DNA of 37,217 nt from Basidiobolus heterosporus B8920 (taxonomy: Eukaryota > Basidiobolomycota > Basidiobolomycetes > Basidiobolales > Basidiobolaceae). The stretch is taken from NCBI GenBank assembly GCA_000697455.1, contig JNET01033965.1, forward strand, positions 1 through 37,217, given 5' to 3'. Below, in pieces: positions 32,501 to 37,217 of this stretch (position 1 is the stretch's first letter; every line of letters starts with the position of its first letter). A model generated the notes under the pieces. The model was not told the DNA's origin and did no database searches. It worked only from the letters and a program-made list of their open reading frames with translations. A program made the position numbers and the translations under genes.

Positions 32501-35500
32501 TATGAAACATAAAATAAAATGCATAAATTTGTGATTGTGAGACAGAGACGATCTTCATGCACAGCCATACCTTGGTTCTTCTAGCGCCACGGCCATATTC
32601 AACATTGTCTTCTTGCTTCGATTCAGCCAGACGATCTTTCAGTATTTTTTCCCAATAATTCTCATCCTGAGTTTCCGAATCTTCAACATCTTGATCATTA
32701 ACCCAAACTCTAGCAAAACTAAACGCTCCCGCAGAAGCATTGGCGATACGTGGAGTATCAGTTTGGTCGGGATCATAATTACTTCTTTCTAGTAACTTGT
32801 CTATCGCAGAGTCATCATATTTGATGGTCCTGGTCTCAGCTAAGCCTGGGTTATCTTCTTCATCAAACAACGCCTTGGCACCAAATTTCAAAATGCTTTC
32901 AACATCCGCAGTATCCATGTCATCATCATCAAGCTTCTCGATGACTAGATGATCAAGTACGAGCTTGGTCTTAGCAACCTCCATGATCTTCTGCTCGGCA
33001 GAGTTCTTAGTGACAAGCTTCAATACCAAGACAGTGCCTTTTTGGCCAATTCTATGTGCACGACTGATGGCCTGCAAATCTGCATGTGGATTGAAGTCGG
33101 GGTCGTAAATGATAACTGTATCAGCCGAAGCTAAATTCAGACCCACGCCACCAGCTCTAGTGGATAGCAGAAACACGAAGACATCAGAGTCGGGTTTGTT
33201 GTATTCGTCAATGTACTGTTGACGGGCCTCGCCCGGGGTTGTTCCGTCGATTCTTAGGAATTTATAATCTTCGTAAACAAGATAGTCTTCCAGAATATCC
33301 AGCATGATCTGAAATTGGGAAAAGATGAGTACGCGATGGCCTTGTTCTTTTAATCTCTTCAATAAACGATCTAGTAGGGCCAGTTTTCCACTAGCCTCTA
33401 TCAGCCTGGTTTGCGTTTCCTCAGTAGATGTAAAGGACTCTTCAACATCATTGATCAAATATGGGTGATTGAGACACTTTCGAAGCTCCATTAGAATATT
33501 CAACATCGATGACTTTCTTTGTTGGACTTTACTGTTCCTTCCAGTGATCGACTGAAGAAGATTGTAATTCCGGCTTAGAATTCCTTTGTATATCTCTTTC
33601 TGAAGCAAAGACATACTAACAGGAACGATAACCTCATGCTATAATGAAAATATGTCAATATAAATCTCGGATTACTTGAGAGCCCTTTGCATACCTTGCT
33701 TGGAAGAGTGGTCAGAACTTCGGCCTTGGTTCTTCTAAGGATATACGGTTTGACCAACTTGAAGAAGAAACACGTGTTAATGTTGTGGACATGACTAGAC
33801 TCGGACAAGCTCATTCATGTGTTACCTCGTGAAGTTCGCCAACTAGATCTGTTGAGAGAGTCTCATATTTAGCCTCTAGTTCTGCCTTTGATTTGAAGCT
33901 TTGTGGGTCGATAAAACTGAGCAAATTGAATAATTCCCGGATATTATTCTGCAATGGAGTACCTATTTTGAAGAGAACAGAGGTTAGATGATTGAGGGAT
34001 TTCCAAATCAGTCGATATAAACCAATGCAAACCAGTCAGAATGATTTTGTGGCCGACTTTGACTTCCATCAACTTTAGAAAGATTTTGTTGGTTTCGTTC
34101 TTGAGTTTATGTCCTTCATCAACAACCAATGCTTCCCAGAAGTTCTTTTTGAATACTGCAGCCTCTTGGATGATCATTTCATAAGTCGTGATGACTACGT
34201 GGCATCGTAGCTGTGAGTTCGATCCTTCCTGAAACATCTCGTACTGGCGGATCAATTTACGGCTGGCACTTGAGCCACTGTACGTTATAACCACCAACTC
34301 TGGCGCCCATTTAGTGAACTCCATGAGCCAATTAGCTTGCACAGAGTTCGGGACCACGATGAGGAATGGTGATGCTCCTCTTGCGTTAAATAGAATGCTA
34401 AGGAATGCAATGATTTGTACGGTTTTTCCTATCAAATAGCCTTAGTATATCACAGGTTCAATGAAATATCGTGAGATAGATGTCGCATACCTAGCCCCAT
34501 CTCATCGGCTAATACACAGGAAGACCGATTTAACCATTTGTATAATAGCCAACTACAAATAAAAGTGCATTAACAGGTGAATCCCAGATGAAACCTAACT
34601 TTCTAGAGCTTACTTTACACCTTCAAGCTGGAATGGCATGAGCTCTCCGCCCTTGAGATAGTCAGGTTGCTTCTTTAATTCAGTGAATTGTTCTTTAGAC
34701 CTGATTGCATGGCTCGACGGTGATTTGACTTGGCATTTTCTAATAAATCTCTGGAAAGCTGAAGCGAAATGTTCATATGCCTCGGAGCCTATCTCCGGTG
34801 GTTCGTCCCATGTCGCTGATCATAGAAAAGACGTTAATATCCTCTGAAGCATATGGAAGACATCAATGAAAATTTTCCTTTACCTTCACTGTACGGTAAT
34901 GATTTCCATTTTGCGAATATTGCATCCACATCGTTAGGAGTAGCACGTCCTATGCCCACATTATCCTTAAAACGAACGTCCAAAAGTCTATCCACAAAGG
35001 TCCACTCTTTCTTGATAACCTCCTCCAGTTGCTGAGATTTGGGTTCCTTTTTTATGAAGTAACGTAACAGATTTGGCGAAACATCAAACAACCACCTCGA
35101 TGATACCCACTCAACATGATTATACGATACGCCCTTGAATTTGACTAAATAAAGAATATCTGCACCAGATTCATTATTCCAATCTTCAACCAAGTTGCGT
35201 CCGCTTTCTTCGTCGAGGTATCGGAAGGTTAAGATTTTCTCCACATCATTGGGCCAAGTTTGACAATCATGGCAATTCCATATTACTCGTCGTTTACGTC
35301 GACTGCCGGCTTCTTGGTCTATTGACTCAGTACCAAAACCGTCCTGGTAAGGCTCGTCGAAAGCTTCAAGATAGCATTGCTTATGGGTGGTGTAGGTACA
35401 TCGATTGCATGATAGCAAAAAATTGTTTTTAGAGCTCGCTATGCTTCTGACGTCTAAATGTAACGGAATCTCTCCTTTTTTGCCGCATTGATAACAATGT

Positions 35501-37196
35501 GCTTGTATTGAGTCATCATTTCCCTCATTATCACTTGTATCTACATATTGATCTACTTCCATATCGTTTTCATTATCAAAGTCCTGAGTAGTCTTACTGG
35601 AATTTGCAAAAAATTGGTGTTCCCCACGAGAAACAATACGTTTAAACGTCTTGCGCACACTGCGACGTCGTGGTTCGGAGGTATCGCTGGAGAGTTCCGC
35701 AATTCGTAATCTTTTCGTATATCTTGGAGTACTTGAATTATCCGAGTCGCTACCGACAGTTCTGTTGTTATTTCGTGATCGTTTTGATAACCGTAAAGAA
35801 TTTCGCTTTCTAGGTGATATCTCTATTACTTCATCAGAGTCATCGGAGTCAGCGGTGTCTGAGACTTCACTCATGCTAGGGGAGCTTTCATCATCAGAAG
35901 GTTTAAAGTCCTGCTGTTCAAGCGGTTCGGATCCATTTTCTATAATTACTGAAAAATGCAAGCTAAGCAGAAGAGTTCACTAGCGAAAACGGTAATGTGC
36001 TGTTACCTGACACCTCGGGATACGCTACGTAATTGTCATGAGGTAACGGTAGTGGTGGTACCTCTACGTGAAAAGTAGGATCTTGAAAGCTACTGATAAA
36101 GGGGTCGATCTGGTCTGTATCGGATGAGCGTGAGTTATCAGATAGCCCGTGGCTTTCTAGAGGGCTGGCCTTTGAGTCTTCGTAGTGCTCAAAATTTTCG
36201 ATTAAATCCAGATGTTGATCGATTTCTTTGTCATGAAGCTAAGAGGAAGGTATACATTTAGTAATCTAGCGCTCTGTTGGGAAATCCTCGTATTAAGCGC
36301 GAACCATACCCAGGATGTTTGACCATTACTCCATTCGGCTTGATATTTTGGCTTGCCGCTTTTTGATATTTCCCTGGCAATAATTTGGACTACCGCTGGG
36401 TCGCCATCTTGCTTACGCTTGAGAGAATCAGGATTAAGAGAGTGTCTGCGATGGTCTACAATTTACAAGAAACAGTCTGTGTTATTACTAATCCTAGTGT
36501 ACGTCAATGATAATAATGCGATGCTTGTTTCGTACTTTCCAGAAGACTCTTGGACTTGGTGGGCTTTTGTCCCGAACGCGTAATGCGTTCGCCTTCAATA
36601 ATTGGGATCGATTTTTTGGGAGTTAACGACCCACCGTCATGCTCAGTATTCGCGCCGCTTGTAGACTGAGTAAGCGGACTCGAATTAGCGTCATTATCAT
36701 CAGAATGCTCAGACATTACATCAACATCCACTACGGCGTTTGATTCTATATCATCAAGCTTATCACCGCATACGGATAGGATGGCTTCTTTTTCTTGAAT
36801 GGTTTCAGCATTATTAAGCTGTTCCAGTAAGTCTTTTAGCTCTTCTTTCTCAGGAGTGTTAGAAAGGACAGTACTCTTCAGTCTTTGCGTGATTTTCTGA
36901 TAGGTGTTTTGAAAGTCTTTACGAGAAAGTTTGGGATGAATAGTAGTATTGTCGATTTTGGTATTTGCACCCTTTGATTCTCGTGCTTCGAACGCATATA
37001 TTAGTGCGACGCAATGCTTCAGATTTTTAGCCAATTCCCAGGTAGCTTGATTTTCAGGATAATCTTTCCATTTTACCAAATACTCTTTCCCGTTATCAGT
37101 TACTCTACTCTTCAAGATCTGTTCTACTTCATATTCTTCGTCTGCGCTTTCTATTGATTCGATGCTGATTTCAGGCTCTTTGTCAGTTGAGGACAT
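29599..37196 (-). CDS. Mi-2/CHD3-like SNF2 chromatin remodeler with extra chromodomain and Gln-rich tail
   Basis: Nuclear ATP-dependent nucleosome remodeler. Eleven exons: 37196-36536, 36455-36310, 36238-36007, 35948-34884, 34815-34614, 34552-34491, 34428-34033, 33962-33826, 33757-33695, 33638-32571 and 32499-29599, giving 2310 residues. An in-frame TAG lies five codons before the ATG. Domains: HP1-type chromodomain (22-75, cage residues Y22, W43, Y46); a chromo-like piece (about 241-270, VVQIIAREIS...YQAEW); PHD finger with all eight ligands (Cys498, 501, 527, 530, His535, Cys538, 572, 575); tandem chromodomains (about 583-632 and 662-705); SNF2 ATPase with DEMGLGKT (785-792) and DEGH (893-896); helicase C with STRAGGVGLN (1147-1156) and QAISRAHRIGQ (1177-1187); then a 966-residue tail of SPQQ repeats and poly-Gln. 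The PHD-chromo-chromo-SNF2 order matches Mi-2/CHD3 and fission yeast Mit1, which act in silencing. The extra N-terminal chromodomain and the tail are unusual. Confidence 0.93.
30185..30560 (-). repeat. Poly-glutamine coding tract (CAG/CAA mixed)
   Basis: About 125 residues of the remodeler tail made almost only of Gln with Leu, Arg and Lys interruptions. CAA and CAG codons are intermixed, which stabilises such tracts against slippage. Leu recurs in the form LLQQQQ several times. Confidence 0.9.
31309..31926 (-). repeat. Ten tandem copies of a 19-21-residue SPQQ repeat
   Basis: Coding minisatellite in the remodeler's last exon. Each unit starts Ser-Pro-(Gln/Lys)-(Gln/Lys), has a small-residue stretch, then usually Leu-Pro-x-Ser and a Thr/Ala/Tyr-rich end. 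Unit lengths are 21, 20, 19, 21, 20, 21, 21, 21, 21 and 21 residues, exactly filling 618 nt. Units have diverged at the DNA level, so the array is not recent. Confidence 0.9.
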
Positions 37197-37217
37197 CACA
37201 AATGTCGTCTAGCAGAG

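Overview
The window is eukaryotic and fungal. Genes are split by short GT-AG introns of about 55-95 nt, and the gene families are fungal: a chitin synthase with a myosin motor, a Zn2Cys6 regulator, a GT69 mannosyltransferase and a Pho85-type cyclin. DNA is AT-rich and intergenic spaces reach 3 kb. A filamentous fungus, probably from an early-diverging (non-Dikarya) lineage, is my inference; no rRNA or mitochondrial marker is present to settle it.

Layout, left to right: (1) 3' part of a CAP59/CMT1-type GT69 mannosyltransferase (+, 2-867). (2) An unrecognised coiled-coil, Pro/Thr- and Gln-rich protein in six exons (+, 1645-3158). (3) A class I terpene synthase of bacterial type, intron-free (-, 4261-5535). 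(4) A Zn2Cys6 transcription factor in two exons (-, 6905-9406). (5) A ceramide synthase (TLC/Lag1 family) in four exons (-, 9953-11155). (6) A dual-specificity-like tyrosine phosphatase of the NFRDIG/HCxxGKDRTG type in about eight exons (+, 12150-13458). (7) A SulP/SLC26 anion transporter with a STAS domain in three exons (-, 14368-16446). (8) A 1913-residue myosin-motor chitin synthase (+, 18194-23993). (9) A gene-poor 3.2 kb stretch with minisatellites, leading into a PCL/PHO80-like cyclin (+, 27249-28250). (10) A 2310-residue Mi-2/CHD3-like chromatin remodeler in 11 exons (-, 29599-37196), with an extra HP1-type chromodomain at its N-terminus and a 966-residue Ser-Pro/Gln-rich tail.

Most genes are ordinary housekeeping or cell-surface functions (wall mannan and chitin, sphingolipid synthesis, sulfate uptake, cell-cycle kinase control, heterochromatin) and do not form one pathway. 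The parts that stand out are the intron-free bacterial-type terpene synthase beside a Zn2Cys6 regulator (possible transfer, possible mini-cluster), and the remodeler, which joins a predicted methyl-lysine reader to a Mi-2 motor and carries ten copies of a 21-residue SPQQ repeat. All exon structures were assembled by eye from splice signals, phase and protein continuity. Every multi-exon gene I joined sums to a whole number of codons, which supports the models but does not prove them.
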